A stretch of DNA of 39,685 bases from Longimicrobiaceae bacterium (GTDB taxonomy: Bacteria; Gemmatimonadota; Gemmatimonadetes; Longimicrobiales; Longimicrobiaceae). This document shows positions 24,974-33,257 of the stretch, one piece after another; the first letter of the stretch is position 1, and each line of letters opens with the position of its first letter. The position numbers and the translations under genes are program-made. The notes under the pieces are model-generated. The model was not told where the DNA came from. It saw only the letters and a program-made list of their open reading frames with translations, and searched no databases. The stretch covers positions 1-39,685 of the forward strand of contig DASRQW010000029.1 in assembly GCA_035696245.1 (NCBI GenBank), read 5' to 3'.

Positions 24974-25410
24974 TCCGCCGCGAAGTGTGCGACCGCCAGC
25001 AGAAGCGCGACAGTCGCGACGACCAGGGCACCGACCACGATCCCGCCCGTCAGCGCGGCCGTGCGCCGGCCGTTCACCCGCTTCACGCGGTATCTATCGC
25101 GCACCACCACCCCGATGAGCTTGCCCGCGCCATCGGTGGACACAAGCCCCTCGGCGGTGCGCACCTCCGCCCCGCGCAGCCATGCCGTGTCGCCGCGCAT
25201 GTACGCGACCTTGCCGCGCACTTGGACGGCGTCCGGGGCGATCGCGCTGCCGTCGGCGGCGAACACCTGCAGCGGCGGCCCGTCGCGCCGGTTCACCTCC
25301 ACGTTCTCGCTGGGCATCGGCGCTCCTGGCCCGCCCAGCGCGTACGAATGGCACCCTGCCGAGAGCGCGACCAGCAGGATCGCGATGAAGCGCTGAAAGA
25401 TGGGCCGCAC
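24970..25410 (-). CDS. Probable lipoprotein with C-terminal membrane segment (paralogue A)
   Basis: A 146-residue protein. GTG 25410 (GGAGAG upstream) gives a proper signal: a basic start, hydrophobic run, and SAGC near residue 20. The middle carries DGPPLQVFAADGSAIAPDAVQVRGKVAYMRGDTAWLRGAEVRTAEG in pieces that recur in the next upstream gene. A second hydrophobic segment is at about 120-142. The paired protein has the same length and plan, so they arose by duplication. The role is unknown; the common beta-strand domain may be an SH3-like or PDZ-like small domain, by guess. It is coupled to the cyclophilin gene. Confidence 0.75.
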   Translation of the reverse strand: MRPIFQRFIAILLVALSAGCHSYALGGPGAPMPSENVEVNRRDGPPLQVFAADGSAIAPDAVQVRGKVAYMRGDTAWLRGAEVRTAEGLVSTDGAGKLIGVVVRDRYRVKRVNGRRTAALTGGIVVGALVVATVALLLAVAHFAAE

Positions 25411-25504
25411 GGAGCTCTCCGGAACGTAGATGGATGACGGACGACAGCACCCGCGGCGATTCCAGGACGCATCCCGATCCCGATCGCCGGCCCGGCTCGT
25501 CACG

Positions 25505-25945
25505 TCAGTCGACGCGGGTGGACAGGGCTGCGACCCACGCGGCGAAAGCAGCGGCGGCGGCCACGATCACCACGCCGCTCGCCAGCAGCAGCGTGCGCGT
25601 GGAGCTGACGCGCCGCACCCGCAGGCTCTGCATGGGCACCACCACGCCGAGCAGAGAGTCCGCCTCTGCGAGCGGCATCGCGCCGTCCAGCGAGCGCACC
25701 TGCGGGGCGCGGAGCCAAGCCGTGTCGCCGCGCAGATACGCAAGGCGCCCGCGCACCTCGATCGCGCCCGGCACGGCCTCGCTGCCGTCCGCATGCGCCA
25801 CACGGAGCGGCCGCCCATCGCGCGTGGCGATCACCACCCGATCGCGCGGCTGAATGCGGCTGGTGGAGCCCGGCACGTATGCGTGGCAGCCGGCCAAGCC
25901 CACGGACAGCAGCGCGGAGCAGGCCGAACGGAAGAGAAGCCGCAT
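25505..25945 (-). CDS. Probable lipoprotein with C-terminal membrane segment (paralogue B)
   Basis: A 146-residue paralogue of the previous protein. It has a clear lipobox (GLAGC, Cys20), then a domain sharing DGRPLRV-ADGS, VRGRLAYLRGDTAWLR and VRSLDG with paralogue A, and a C-terminal hydrophobic helix (about 118-140) preceded by a basic VRRVSSTR stretch. Both paralogues place a short globular domain between a lipid anchor and a transmembrane helix, an unusual double-anchored design. ATG 25945; 94 nt separate it from paralogue A. Confidence 0.75.
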   Translation of the reverse strand: MRLLFRSACSALLSVGLAGCHAYVPGSTSRIQPRDRVVIATRDGRPLRVAHADGSEAVPGAIEVRGRLAYLRGDTAWLRAPQVRSLDGAMPLAEADSLLGVVVPMQSLRVRRVSSTRTLLLASGVVIVAAAAAFAAWVAALSTRVD

Positions 25946-26126
25946 GATTGGATCGGTGGAGAGACGGGGACAAACAGAGAGAGGGTACTGGAACGCACTA
26001 CGACAGTGTATCCGCCCTTCCCGCCGGAATCCAGGGATGGGGCACTTCCACCGACGCATTCTCGATCGGTTGAGCTTTGACCTGATCTACGGAACCAGGC
26101 AGGCGCCGAACTCGCCGAAATAACGA
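25946..26126. other. Intergenic stretch upstream of the lipoprotein genes
   Basis: Together with the following hairpin and 98 nt, this makes a 309-nt gap between the lipoprotein pair and the end of the molybdenum hydroxylase operon. I see no gene. It is a little AT-richer than average and must carry the lipoprotein promoter, but no hexamer pair is convincing. Confidence 0.4.
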
Positions 26127-26156
26127 AGGGTTGTGCACCCTAGGATGCACAACCCT
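26127..26156 (-). terminator. Terminator of the molybdenum hydroxylase operon
   Basis: A perfect 11-bp stem AGGGTTGTGCA/TGCACAACCCT has an 8-nt loop. On the minus strand it is followed by TCGTTATTTC, and it lies about 100 nt after the last gene of the operon. Confidence 0.7.
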
Positions 26157-26254
26157 CCGGAACTGTGTACCCGTTTCCCCGAAGGGAGCGGGCTTCTGCT
26201 GACGAAAAGCTACCTCTGCCGCCCATAGAGGGCAAGCTAAGCACCCAGGATACC

Positions 26255-26638
26255 TCATCCACCAAAAGCATCCCGGGACCTCGCCGGGCGAGCCGGCTCC
26301 GCGGGTTGGATCCGCTCCAGGATGTCCGCCAGGTTGCCCGATGCGATGTCTCTCACGTCGACGTGATAGACTTCCTCGATCCGCCGAAAGTATGGCTCGT
26401 TGTCGTTTTCCCCGTGAAAGTCCCACAAGGAGGATTCGTCGGTGATGACACAGTCGTCGTAATCCAGCTCCAGCACCTCGCGAAAGAATCCGGCCGCCAG
26501 GTCTTCCAGCATGGAGATGCGGTCCCGCGAACCGAACCCCAGATCCGGGACCGCCCGCGAGGGCTGTGATGCAGAGATACCTCCCGGGCGCAGCCCATCC
26601 AAGATCGCCCGCAGCCACACGAACCCGCGTCCCGTCAC
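26255..26638 (-). CDS. Small acidic protein coupled to the molybdenum hydroxylase operon, unknown
   Basis: A 127-residue protein. GTG 26638 overlaps the FAD-subunit stop (GTGA), so it is the fourth co-translated gene of the operon; a GTG at 26653 is also in frame. The N-terminal 45 residues are basic and probably flexible. The rest is acidic and helical: FFREVLELDYDD, ITDESSLWDF, YFRRIEEVYHVDVRDIASGNLADILERI. The order of helices recalls acyl-carrier proteins, but the phosphopantetheine Asp-Ser-Leu site is absent (GENDNEPYF stands there). The resemblance is by eye and weak. I do not recognise it as a known Mo-hydroxylase maturation factor. Confidence 0.65.
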   Translation of the reverse strand: MTGRGFVWLRAILDGLRPGGISASQPSRAVPDLGFGSRDRISMLEDLAAGFFREVLELDYDDCVITDESSLWDFHGENDNEPYFRRIEEVYHVDVRDIASGNLADILERIQPAEPARPARSRDAFGG

Positions 26639-27456
26639 CCCGTCTCGCCCCACCAGCGGGCGAGGAGGTTCTGGGACACGCGGCGGCGGTACTCGGCGGT
26701 GGAGCGGACGTCGTCGATGGGGTGGATCTCGTCACCGAGGACGCGCTGCGCCTCCTCGATCGTCGCGCCGCCGGCGAGCGCGGCTTCGGTCTGCGGCAGC
26801 CGGACGACGGTGGCGGCCACGCTCCCCAGCGCGATCCGCGGCTGCGGTGCGCGCACGGCGGCCATCACCACTTTGCTGATGGCCTGCGCGGCGCGCGTCC
26901 CCACCTTCCGGAACCATTGCGCGCCGTCGATCCGCGGGATCTCAACCGCCACGATCAGCTCGTCCGGCCGCAGCACGGAGGCGCGGTAGCCGGTGTGGAA
27001 GCCCGTGAACGGCACTCGCCGCTCGCCGTCCGCGCTACGCAGCACGACCACCGCCTCGGCCGCCGCGAGCACGGGCAGGCTGTCGCCGGCGGGCGAGCCG
27101 TTGGCGATGTTGCCGCCCAGCGTGCCGCGGTTCTGGATCTGCACGCCGCCCACCTCGCGCGCCGCCGCCACGAGCATGGGGATGCGCGCCCACACCTCCG
27201 GGTGCGCGATGATCTGCGTGTAGCTGGCCGCCGCGCCGATGCGCAGCACGCCATCCACCGCCTCGATCCCCCGCAGCTCCTCCAGCCGCATCACGTCGAT
27301 GAAGCGGCGCGCGGGGTTGGTGCCGAAGTGGAGCGTCACGTACGTGTCGGTACAGCCTGCGAGCGGGGTGAGCGGCGCCGCGTCGCGCATCATCTCCAGC
27401 GCTTCGTCCAGCGTGCGCGGCTCCAGCAGGCTCAGGTCGGAGAGTGCCGTCCTCAT
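26635..27456 (-). CDS. FAD-binding subunit of a xanthine dehydrogenase-family molybdenum hydroxylase
   Basis: A 273-residue CoxM/XdhB-type subunit that passes electrons from the iron-sulfur centres to FAD. The FAD-binding stretches are clear: PLAGCTDTYV near residue 30, QNRGTLGGNIANGSPAGDSLPVL around 108-130, and FHTGYR with the C-terminal CO-dehydrogenase flavoprotein domain (KVGTRAAQAISKVVMAA). The length is typical. Its ATG overlaps the 2Fe-2S subunit stop (ATGA) and its stop overlaps the small protein's start. It works in a complex with the two upstream-encoded subunits. Confidence 0.93.
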   Translation of the reverse strand: MRTALSDLSLLEPRTLDEALEMMRDAAPLTPLAGCTDTYVTLHFGTNPARRFIDVMRLEELRGIEAVDGVLRIGAAASYTQIIAHPEVWARIPMLVAAAREVGGVQIQNRGTLGGNIANGSPAGDSLPVLAAAEAVVVLRSADGERRVPFTGFHTGYRASVLRPDELIVAVEIPRIDGAQWFRKVGTRAAQAISKVVMAAVRAPQPRIALGSVAATVVRLPQTEAALAGGATIEEAQRVLGDEIHPIDDVRSTAEYRRRVSQNLLARWWGETG

Positions 27457-27881
27457 GCGCCCGCCGCCTGCACGGAGCGGTAGATGGCCTCGTAGCCGGT
27501 GCACCGGCAGAGGTTGCCCGCCAGGCCCGTGCGCACCTGCTCCAGCGTGGGGTTGGGCCCCAGCGCCGCCGCCGCGAGGATCATCCCCGGCGTGCAGATG
27601 CCGCACTGCGCGCCGCCATGCTCCGCGAACGCCCGCTGCAGCGGATGCTCCCCGCCCAGCCCCTCGATGGTCGTCAGCTCCGCACCCGCCGCCTGGGCGA
27701 AGGGCACCAGGCAGGAGACGACGGGTTGCCCGTCCATCAGCACCGTGCAGGCGCCGCACTCGCCCTCGCCGCAGCCTTCCTTGGTGCCCGTGAGCCCGCA
27801 CTCCTCGCGCAGCACGTCCAGCAGCCGCTTCAGCGGGTGCGCGTCGACCTCCACCTCCATGCCGTTCAGCCTCAGACGCAT
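27453..27881 (-). CDS. 2Fe-2S subunit of the molybdenum hydroxylase
   Basis: A 142-residue CoxS/XdhC-type subunit with two [2Fe-2S] clusters. The plant-ferredoxin-like cluster uses Cys37, Cys42, Cys45 and Cys57 (CGEGECGAC). The second helical domain uses Cys93, Cys96, Cys125 and Cys127 (CGICTPGM, CRCTGY). All ligands are present. ATG 27881 lies inside the end of the large-subunit gene (10-nt overlap), which fits fixed stoichiometry by coupling. Confidence 0.95.
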   Translation of the reverse strand: MRLRLNGMEVEVDAHPLKRLLDVLREECGLTGTKEGCGEGECGACTVLMDGQPVVSCLVPFAQAAGAELTTIEGLGGEHPLQRAFAEHGGAQCGICTPGMILAAAALGPNPTLEQVRTGLAGNLCRCTGYEAIYRSVQAAGA

Positions 27882-30007
27882 GCGGCCTCCAGCAGCGGAG
27901 CGGCCATCACCTTCTCCGGCACGGCGGGGATCTCGCGCACGTCCAGGCCCAAGTGGCGGATGGCGTTCACCACCGCCGGCGCGGGGCCGTCGATGGGCAT
28001 CTCGCCCACGCCCTTGGCGCCGTACGGGCCGTGCTTGCCCGGGTTCTCCAGCACGACCACGTCCATGGGCGGCGTGTCCAGCGTGGTGGGGATGACGTAG
28101 TTGGTGAGCTGCGCGTTCAGCATCACGCCGCCGCGCATCACCACGTTCTCCATGAGCGCCCAGCCCAGGCCCTGGGCCGACCCGCCTTCGATCTGCCCCG
28201 CGACCAGCATGGGGTGGATGGCCTTCCCCACGTCCTCCACCGCGGTGAAGCCGATGGGGCGCACCTCGTACGTGTCGGGGTCCATCTCCACCTCGGCCAC
28301 GTTGCAGCCCCAGCCGTAGGTGGCGTACGCGTCGCCGCGGTACATGGCGTCGTCCCAGCGCACGTCGGTGGGCACCTCGTACTCCTTGGTCACGACCAGC
28401 GGCCCGCGCTCCGCGAACCACTCCGCCGGCGTGCGGTCGCCGATCGTCGCCCGCATCTCCTCCGCGCAGCGCTGGAGGATGCGGCCCACGACCATGCAGG
28501 TGCGCGATGCCACGGTAGGCCCGCTGTCCGGCACCTTGGACGTGTCCGGCAGCGCCGTCTCCACCGTCTCGTACGGCACGCCCAGCGCGTCGGCCACGAT
28601 CTGCGCGTGCATCGTCCGCGTCCCCTGGCCGATCTCGGAGCTGCCGACCAGGATGCGCACGCCGCCTGCCGTCGCCTCGAGCGAGGCTTTCGACGCCAGG
28701 TGCACCTCGCCGCTGCCGGTGAAGCCGGAGCCGTGGAAGAAGAGCGAGAGGCCGATGCCCTTCCCCGTCCCGCGCCATTCTTCGCGCTTGCGGTGGAAGT
28801 CCGTGCGCCGCACCGCCTCGGCCAGCGTCTCCAGCGCGCCGCAGTCCTCGTGCATCAGCTGGCCCGTCGCGGTCGTGTCGCCCGGCCGGAGCGCGTTGAT
28901 CTCGCGCAGGCGCACGGGGTCCATCTCCAGCGCCTCGGCGATGCGCTCCATGTGCACCTCCACCGCGAACTGCGTCTGCGGGGCGCCGAAGCCGCGGAAG
29001 GCGCCGTTGGGCGGCGTGTTCGTCATCACCGCCCGCCCGGAGATGCGCACGTGGTCGCAGCGGTACGGCCCGGCGGCGTGGATGGCGCCGCGGGAGAGGA
29101 CCACGGGGCTGAGCGTGACGTACGCGCCGCCGTCCATCAGCACGTCGATCTCCATCGCCGTCAGCCGCCCGTCCCTCGTCACGCCGGTCCTGTGGCGGAT
29201 GACGGAGGGATGGCGCTTCGTCGTCGCCACCATGTCCTCCACCCGGTCGTACACGATCTTCACCGGCCGCCCGGCCTTGAGGGCGAGCAGCGCGGCGTGG
29301 CCGGCCAGGATGGACGGGTACTCCTCCTTGCCGCCGAAGCCGCCCCCCGTCTCCGTCTGCACGATGCGGATCTTCTCGCCCGGCATCTCCAGCAGCACCT
29401 TCATGGCCTTGTGCACGTAGTACGGGCACTGCAGCGAGCCCATCAGCGTGATCCCGCCGTCCGGCTCGGGCACGGCGATCATCCCGTTGGTCTCGATGTA
29501 GACGTGCTCCTGGTGCCCCGTGCGGTACTCGCCCTCCACGACCACGTCCGCCTCCGCGAAGCCCGCCTCCAGGTCGCCCTTCTCGATCCCCAGCTTCTTG
29601 AGCACCACGGTGGACTCCAGCGGGTCCAGCACCGGCGCCTCCTCGTCGTACTCGATCACCACGCGCGCGGCCAGCAGCGCGTCGCGGTCCTCGTGGGCGA
29701 GAAGGAGGATGGGCTCGGCCGCGTGGTTCACCTGAGTCTCCACCAGGTACGGCTGGTCGTCCTCGATGAGCGCGACGACGTTGCGGCCCGGCACGTCGCG
29801 CCAGTCCACGACCGTGAACCCCGCCGTATCGAAGTCGAAGCGGATGGACCGGATGCGCCCCTTCGCCACGGTCGAGCGGACGGTGCGCCCGTACAGCATG
29901 CCCGGCAGCGCCAGGTCGTCCACGTAGCGCGCACTACCGTTCACCTTCTCCGCCCCGTCCTTGCGCGCGACGTTGCGGCCCACGGCCGCGTTCACGCCCG
30001 CCTCCAT
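27872..30007 (-). CDS. Molybdopterin-binding large subunit, xanthine dehydrogenase family
   Basis: A 711-residue catalytic subunit that hydroxylates a substrate carbon using water at a Mo-MCD centre. Family features are TETGGGFGGKEEYP (about residue 220), NGAFRGFGAPQ (cofactor/substrate loop), GSSEIGQGTRTMHAQI, and the catalytic Glu669 in AKGVGEMP. The AFRGFG motif fits the purine/N-heterocycle hydroxylase side of the family rather than CO dehydrogenase, whose active-site loop differs. The actual substrate cannot be deduced. It starts at ATG 30007; the open frame upstream is not coding. It leads a four-gene operon. No maturation factor or MoCo gene lies in the window. Confidence 0.93.
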   Translation of the reverse strand: MEAGVNAAVGRNVARKDGAEKVNGSARYVDDLALPGMLYGRTVRSTVAKGRIRSIRFDFDTAGFTVVDWRDVPGRNVVALIEDDQPYLVETQVNHAAEPILLLAHEDRDALLAARVVIEYDEEAPVLDPLESTVVLKKLGIEKGDLEAGFAEADVVVEGEYRTGHQEHVYIETNGMIAVPEPDGGITLMGSLQCPYYVHKAMKVLLEMPGEKIRIVQTETGGGFGGKEEYPSILAGHAALLALKAGRPVKIVYDRVEDMVATTKRHPSVIRHRTGVTRDGRLTAMEIDVLMDGGAYVTLSPVVLSRGAIHAAGPYRCDHVRISGRAVMTNTPPNGAFRGFGAPQTQFAVEVHMERIAEALEMDPVRLREINALRPGDTTATGQLMHEDCGALETLAEAVRRTDFHRKREEWRGTGKGIGLSLFFHGSGFTGSGEVHLASKASLEATAGGVRILVGSSEIGQGTRTMHAQIVADALGVPYETVETALPDTSKVPDSGPTVASRTCMVVGRILQRCAEEMRATIGDRTPAEWFAERGPLVVTKEYEVPTDVRWDDAMYRGDAYATYGWGCNVAEVEMDPDTYEVRPIGFTAVEDVGKAIHPMLVAGQIEGGSAQGLGWALMENVVMRGGVMLNAQLTNYVIPTTLDTPPMDVVVLENPGKHGPYGAKGVGEMPIDGPAPAVVNAIRHLGLDVREIPAVPEKVMAAPLLEAACV

Positions 30008-30442
30008 GGCGTTGGACGGCAGCAGGACGACGGCGCTTCGGGAGATGGACGGCGGACGGGCGGGTGGGGCACGCTTCACCTCGAGGGGGGATGGGTGTCT
30101 GCCGGGCACGGCGTGGCAGCCGCGCGGGGCGGAACGCCTGCCTACGCTATATACGCCGCCCGGGCGAAACCGCAATGCCCGGCGGGCGGGAACATGCTGC
30201 GCCGCACGGTGGCGAATGGGAGCGGACGGGAGATACGGCGCGGCGGAACATGCCCTTCGCACAGCGGATCGATGTCCCGCGCGCCGGCGGGGGCCGCAAA
30301 GCGGGGAACGGTGCGCCGTACGTGACACTTGCCCTGGGGCGCGGCGGGATGCATTCTCAGGGAGGGGAGCCTCCGCGCGGTCCTCGCGCGGCCCTTTTCC
30401 CCTCCCGGCATCCCCCTCCTCACTGACTGAGCGGCTACGAAA
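30008..30442. other. Divergent intergenic region upstream of the molybdenum hydroxylase operon
   Basis: This is 435 nt with no credible gene, between the molybdenum hydroxylase genes (minus) and an XRE regulator (plus), so it should hold both promoters. An AT-rich patch, CTATATA at about 30147, is the most promoter-like spot and could serve the minus-strand operon. The neighbouring regulator may act here, but no clear operator dyad was found. It has one CGGGAGATG word at 30039. Confidence 0.4.
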
Positions 30443-30868
30443 ATGGAACCGTCCGCGGAGTTCTGCACGCGACTGCGGCAGGCTATGGTGGGGCACGGCC
30501 TCACGCAGACCGAGCTGGCGCGCCGGCTGGACGTGCGCGACGCCACGGTCAGCGACTGGTTCAACCGCGGCACCCTGCCCAGCGGCAGCGTGATGCTGCG
30601 CCTTCCCACGGTGCTGGGGGTGGACGGCCACTGGCTGCTCACCGGCGCCAGCCGCGACTCGGCGCCCATCCCCGCCCAGCTCTCGGAAGAGGAGCGCGTG
30701 CGGCTGGAGGCCATGCTGGACTCGGCGCTGCGCATCGTGCGCAACGCGGGCGACGGCGGTGGCTACCTGCGCGTCAGGGAAGCAGGCCAAGGTGAGAAGC
30801 TCGCCCTGGAGGCGATCGATCTGCACCGCCGCTCCGGGCGGCAGCGGGCGGGCCGAAGCGGAAGCTGA
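30443..30868 (+). CDS. XRE-family helix-turn-helix regulator
   Basis: A 141-residue protein. Residues 8-60 form a Cro/C1-type HTH: TRLRQAMVGHGLTQTELARRLDVRDATVSDWFNRG, with the recognition helix around DATVSDWFNRG, followed by VLGVDGHWLLTG. The C-terminal 75 residues have a helix (EERVRLEAMLDSALRIVRNA) that could mediate dimerisation, and a basic Arg-rich tail. ATG 30443 has only a weak ribosome site. It is divergent from the molybdenum hydroxylase operon and may regulate it, but this is positional inference. A phage-like origin is possible, though no other phage gene is near. Confidence 0.85.
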   Translation: MEPSAEFCTRLRQAMVGHGLTQTELARRLDVRDATVSDWFNRGTLPSGSVMLRLPTVLGVDGHWLLTGASRDSAPIPAQLSEEERVRLEAMLDSALRIVRNAGDGGGYLRVREAGQGEKLALEAIDLHRRSGRQRAGRSGS

Positions 30869-31100
30869 GCGAGCGCATCTCGCGCAGCACCTCCGGCGGG
30901 AAGGCCGCGGCGGGCAGCCGCAGCGGCAACCCCGCTTCTCCCGCCCGGTCCGGGTCCACCACCAGCACGTCCCCCGCTCCCACTCGGGGGATTGCCCGCA
31001 ACTATCCATGACCTCGGCGTGCCGGCCCCTCCGGCGGCGGGCTCGCGCGGCACGTAGGCATCCAGCCCCGGCTCGACCTCGCGTGTAGTCGGTGGTGCCC
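30774..31100 (-). pseudogene. Possible decayed gene, coding-like in shifting frames
   Basis: On the minus strand, coding-like segments fall in different frames: GLEPRPVGTTDYTR (near 31090), then EVEPGLDAYVPREPA (near 31060), then VGAGDVLVVDPDRAGEAGLP and FPPEVLREMRSLSFRFG (30990-30850). Joined, they would read like one short protein broken by at least two frameshifts. The gene overlaps nothing else and converges on the XRE gene. The GDVLVVDPD stretch faintly recalls LexA/S24 repressor tails. It could equally be chance open reading in GC-rich DNA. Confidence 0.3.
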
Positions 31101-31504
31101 ACCGGCCGGGGCTCCAGCCCTTTCAGGGCCACTCCCCGGCCTTTCGTGCACCCGCAGCACGGCTCGCATGGGGGGCACGCGTGTGCGCGTTCTCCGGATT
31201 CGCGAGGGCGTGCGAAGGAACTTACCTCGGCAACTTTCCTCCCGACAAGACCAGCACACCAGGCGAGCCGCCTTGCCGCAGCCGTTCGCTCACGTCCGGG
31301 TCGCGTGGGCCCGCGCTCCGTCTTTCCGCTCGTCGAACGCGGCATTCGGCGGAGGTGCGGCGGCCCTCGCCGGACTCGTGGCGCCTGCCCGGCCGGACGA
31401 TGCCGCGGCGTGCGGGCCTGCCGGAGGGGCGGGTAAGCGGTTACGTTCACCGCGTTCCGGGCGATGGGCCCGGACGCGGACGAGACGACACCGGAGCGAG
31501 CGTG
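31101..31504. other. Gene-free interval
   Basis: About 400 nt with no convincing gene on either strand. Together with the possible pseudogene it makes a 636-nt gap after the XRE regulator. A frame is open into the following membrane protein gene, but the residues (Arg, Ser, Pro, Ala) look non-coding and the ribosome site sits at the downstream ATG. Confidence 0.4.
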
Positions 31505-32041
31505 ATGGATACGACGGAGACGGGTTCCGCGGCAGAGGCGAAGCGCAAGCGGCGAAACGTGATGCTGGTGATCGGCGCGGTGGTGGTGCTGGCGGCGGTC
31601 CCCGCCGTGTGCAGCGGCCTGGAGCAGGGGCGGAGCGAATACGAGACGTATGCGGACGCGCAGAGGGCGGGCGCCTTCGACCGCGGCGTGCTGCCCAAGC
31701 TGGTGCCGCCCTCCGCGCGCGGCATCTACGAGAAGCACGACCTGGACAACGGCCACCGCTGGGTCCGCTTCGTCTACGCACCGGCAGACGTGCCCGCGAT
31801 GACGGCGGGGCTGCGCCAGCTGGACACCGCGCAGGTGTCGCGGCTGCCGGTGGCCGGGCCCGGCTGGGCGAAGTGGTGGATGCTCAACGACGGCACCATG
31901 TCGTCCAAGCAGGGCAAGCATCTGCTCGTGTACGACACGGGCGACGGCTACCTGGCCCTCGACCCGCGCACCAGCGTCGCCTACTACTGGACCCGCGACA
32001 CTCCGGCCGTCACCGGCTCCACATCTCCCGCATCCCGTTGA
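31505..32041 (+). CDS. Single-pass membrane protein of unknown function
   Basis: A 178-residue protein with a basic cytoplasmic start (AKRKRRN), one transmembrane helix (about 19-38) and an outside domain of 140 residues. That domain has SEYETYADAQRAGAFDRGVLPKLVPPSARGIYEKHDLDNGHRWVRFVYAP, spread over the first half, in which ADAQRAGAFDRGWLP-like wording recalls the small YbbD/imm-like proteins found in many bacteria. ATG 31505 has GGAG 8 nt upstream; the adjacent GTG 31502 is also possible. The last residues (TSPASR) are encoded by a CATCTCCCG word. Function unknown. Confidence 0.75.
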   Translation: MDTTETGSAAEAKRKRRNVMLVIGAVVVLAAVPAVCSGLEQGRSEYETYADAQRAGAFDRGVLPKLVPPSARGIYEKHDLDNGHRWVRFVYAPADVPAMTAGLRQLDTAQVSRLPVAGPGWAKWWMLNDGTMSSKQGKHLLVYDTGDGYLALDPRTSVAYYWTRDTPAVTGSTSPASR

Positions 32042-32265
32042 GCCGTCGCGCCTGACGGAACGCGTGTCAGTCGGGAGATGCGGGGCTGATGATCGGCCGC
32101 GAGCCTGATCCGCCGAACGCGATCGGCCGAGGAGCAGCCGCGGATGCAGAGGATGGCGGCAGCCGCGCATCTCCCGAGAGTGCATCGGTAGAGGATTGGG
32201 TTCCGCGGCGCGGCGCGAATGGAGGCTGGCCCGGCGTTCGTCCCACCTTCCCCGGAGGGCTGCCC

Positions 32266-32973
32266 ATGATCGCCCAGGTCGACTCGCTGGTGCGCGTGAC
32301 GAGCACGCACGGGCTCACGCAGGGGACGGTGCTGTCGTGGATCGCGCTCGCCGTCTCGGCACTGGTGGGCCTGGCCGGCGGCTACCTGATGGCGTACGGG
32401 AAGAAGCGCGGCGAGAACCTGGCGACCAAGCACGACTTCGCCGAGCTGCTGCGCCAGGTGCAGCGGACCACCGAGACGGCGGAGAGCATCAAGACGGGCC
32501 TGTCGCGCGGCCTGTGGCTCTCGCAGTCCGAGTTCGAGTACCGCAAGCAGCAGCTGGCGGAGTTCTACGGGCCCATCTACGCCTCGCTGAAGCTGCACGA
32601 GGAGTTCTACGACCTGTGGCTGGACGGCCGGTTCCAGGAGATCAACGCCGCGATCGTGAAGCGGTTCCAGACCAACAACGAGGAGATGGTGAAGATCCTG
32701 GCGACCAAGGCCCACCTCATCGACGGGCCGGTGATGCCGGAGGTGTTCACGCGCTTCACCAGCAACACCATCCTCTGGAACCTGTACACCTCGCGGCCCA
32801 ACGCGCCGTACTATCCCGAGCACATCAAGAAGCTGCCCATCGCCGACTTCCCGGACGACTTCCGCGCGTACATCTACGGGAAGACCGAAGAGATCAAGCG
32901 CATCATCGACACCCTCCACCACCGCCACAGCACCGAAGCCGCGGACGTGATGACGGCGCCGGCATCTCCCTGA
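32266..32973 (+). CDS. Membrane-anchored coiled-coil protein of unknown function
   Basis: A 235-residue protein. ATG with GGAGG 7 nt upstream. One transmembrane helix (about 22-44) ends in YGKKRGEN, so the rest is cytoplasmic. Residues 50-90 are a likely coiled coil (ATKHDFAELLRQVQRTTETAESIKTGLSRG in the first part), followed by an aromatic helical domain with FYGPIYASLKLHEEFYDLW and a Tyr-rich PYYPEHIKKLP. The combination of signal anchor, HDFAELL and RKQQLAEFYGPIY is one I have seen in uncharacterised proteins but cannot name. It ends near the RiPP-like genes but 230 nt before the first. Confidence 0.75.
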   Translation: MIAQVDSLVRVTSTHGLTQGTVLSWIALAVSALVGLAGGYLMAYGKKRGENLATKHDFAELLRQVQRTTETAESIKTGLSRGLWLSQSEFEYRKQQLAEFYGPIYASLKLHEEFYDLWLDGRFQEINAAIVKRFQTNNEEMVKILATKAHLIDGPVMPEVFTRFTSNTILWNLYTSRPNAPYYPEHIKKLPIADFPDDFRAYIYGKTEEIKRIIDTLHHRHSTEAADVMTAPASP

Positions 32974-33202
32974 CGCCGCGCACTGATCCCGACGCGGAGT
33001 AGGGCAGTACCTGCTGGCGAGGGTGACTCGTGGGATGTGCGAAGCGAAGCGGCGGTCCCGATTCCGGGCCCGCCGCTCGTGTTTCCAGCGGCAACGACGT
33101 ACGGAGTCGATCCCGCCCGTATCGAGCCGCGCTCCGCAGAGGTTCCGGCTCATCGGCCGATGCGGAAACACGCGGAAGCGGTTGTTGCATAGGAGGGTGG
33201 GG

Positions 33203-33244
33203 ATGAATAGATTACGGCTCCTCCATCTACATTTGCCGCCTTAA
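33203..33244 (+). CDS. Possible 13-codon mini-ORF before the peptide cluster
   Basis: It has an AGGAGG ribosome site 5 nt before the ATG, encodes MNRLRLLHLHLPP and stops 13 nt before the first RiPP-like gene. The strong site makes translation plausible, as a leader peptide or a by-product. TTGTTG at 33182 followed by AT-rich sequence could instead mean this is the promoter of the peptide genes. Confidence 0.35.
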   Translation: MNRLRLLHLHLPP

Positions 33245-33257
33245 AAGGAGCAGCCCG

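Noticed and set aside
27453-29429. A 658-codon minus-strand open frame overlapping the Mo hydroxylase genes
   Set aside because: Its product is low-complexity Arg/Gly/Ala, apart from its end, which is the true 2Fe-2S subunit. The large subunit in another frame is unmistakable.
30064-30430. Overlapping short frames upstream of the XRE regulator
   Set aside because: They lack ribosome sites and conserved-looking residues, so the stretch is better read as a divergent control region.
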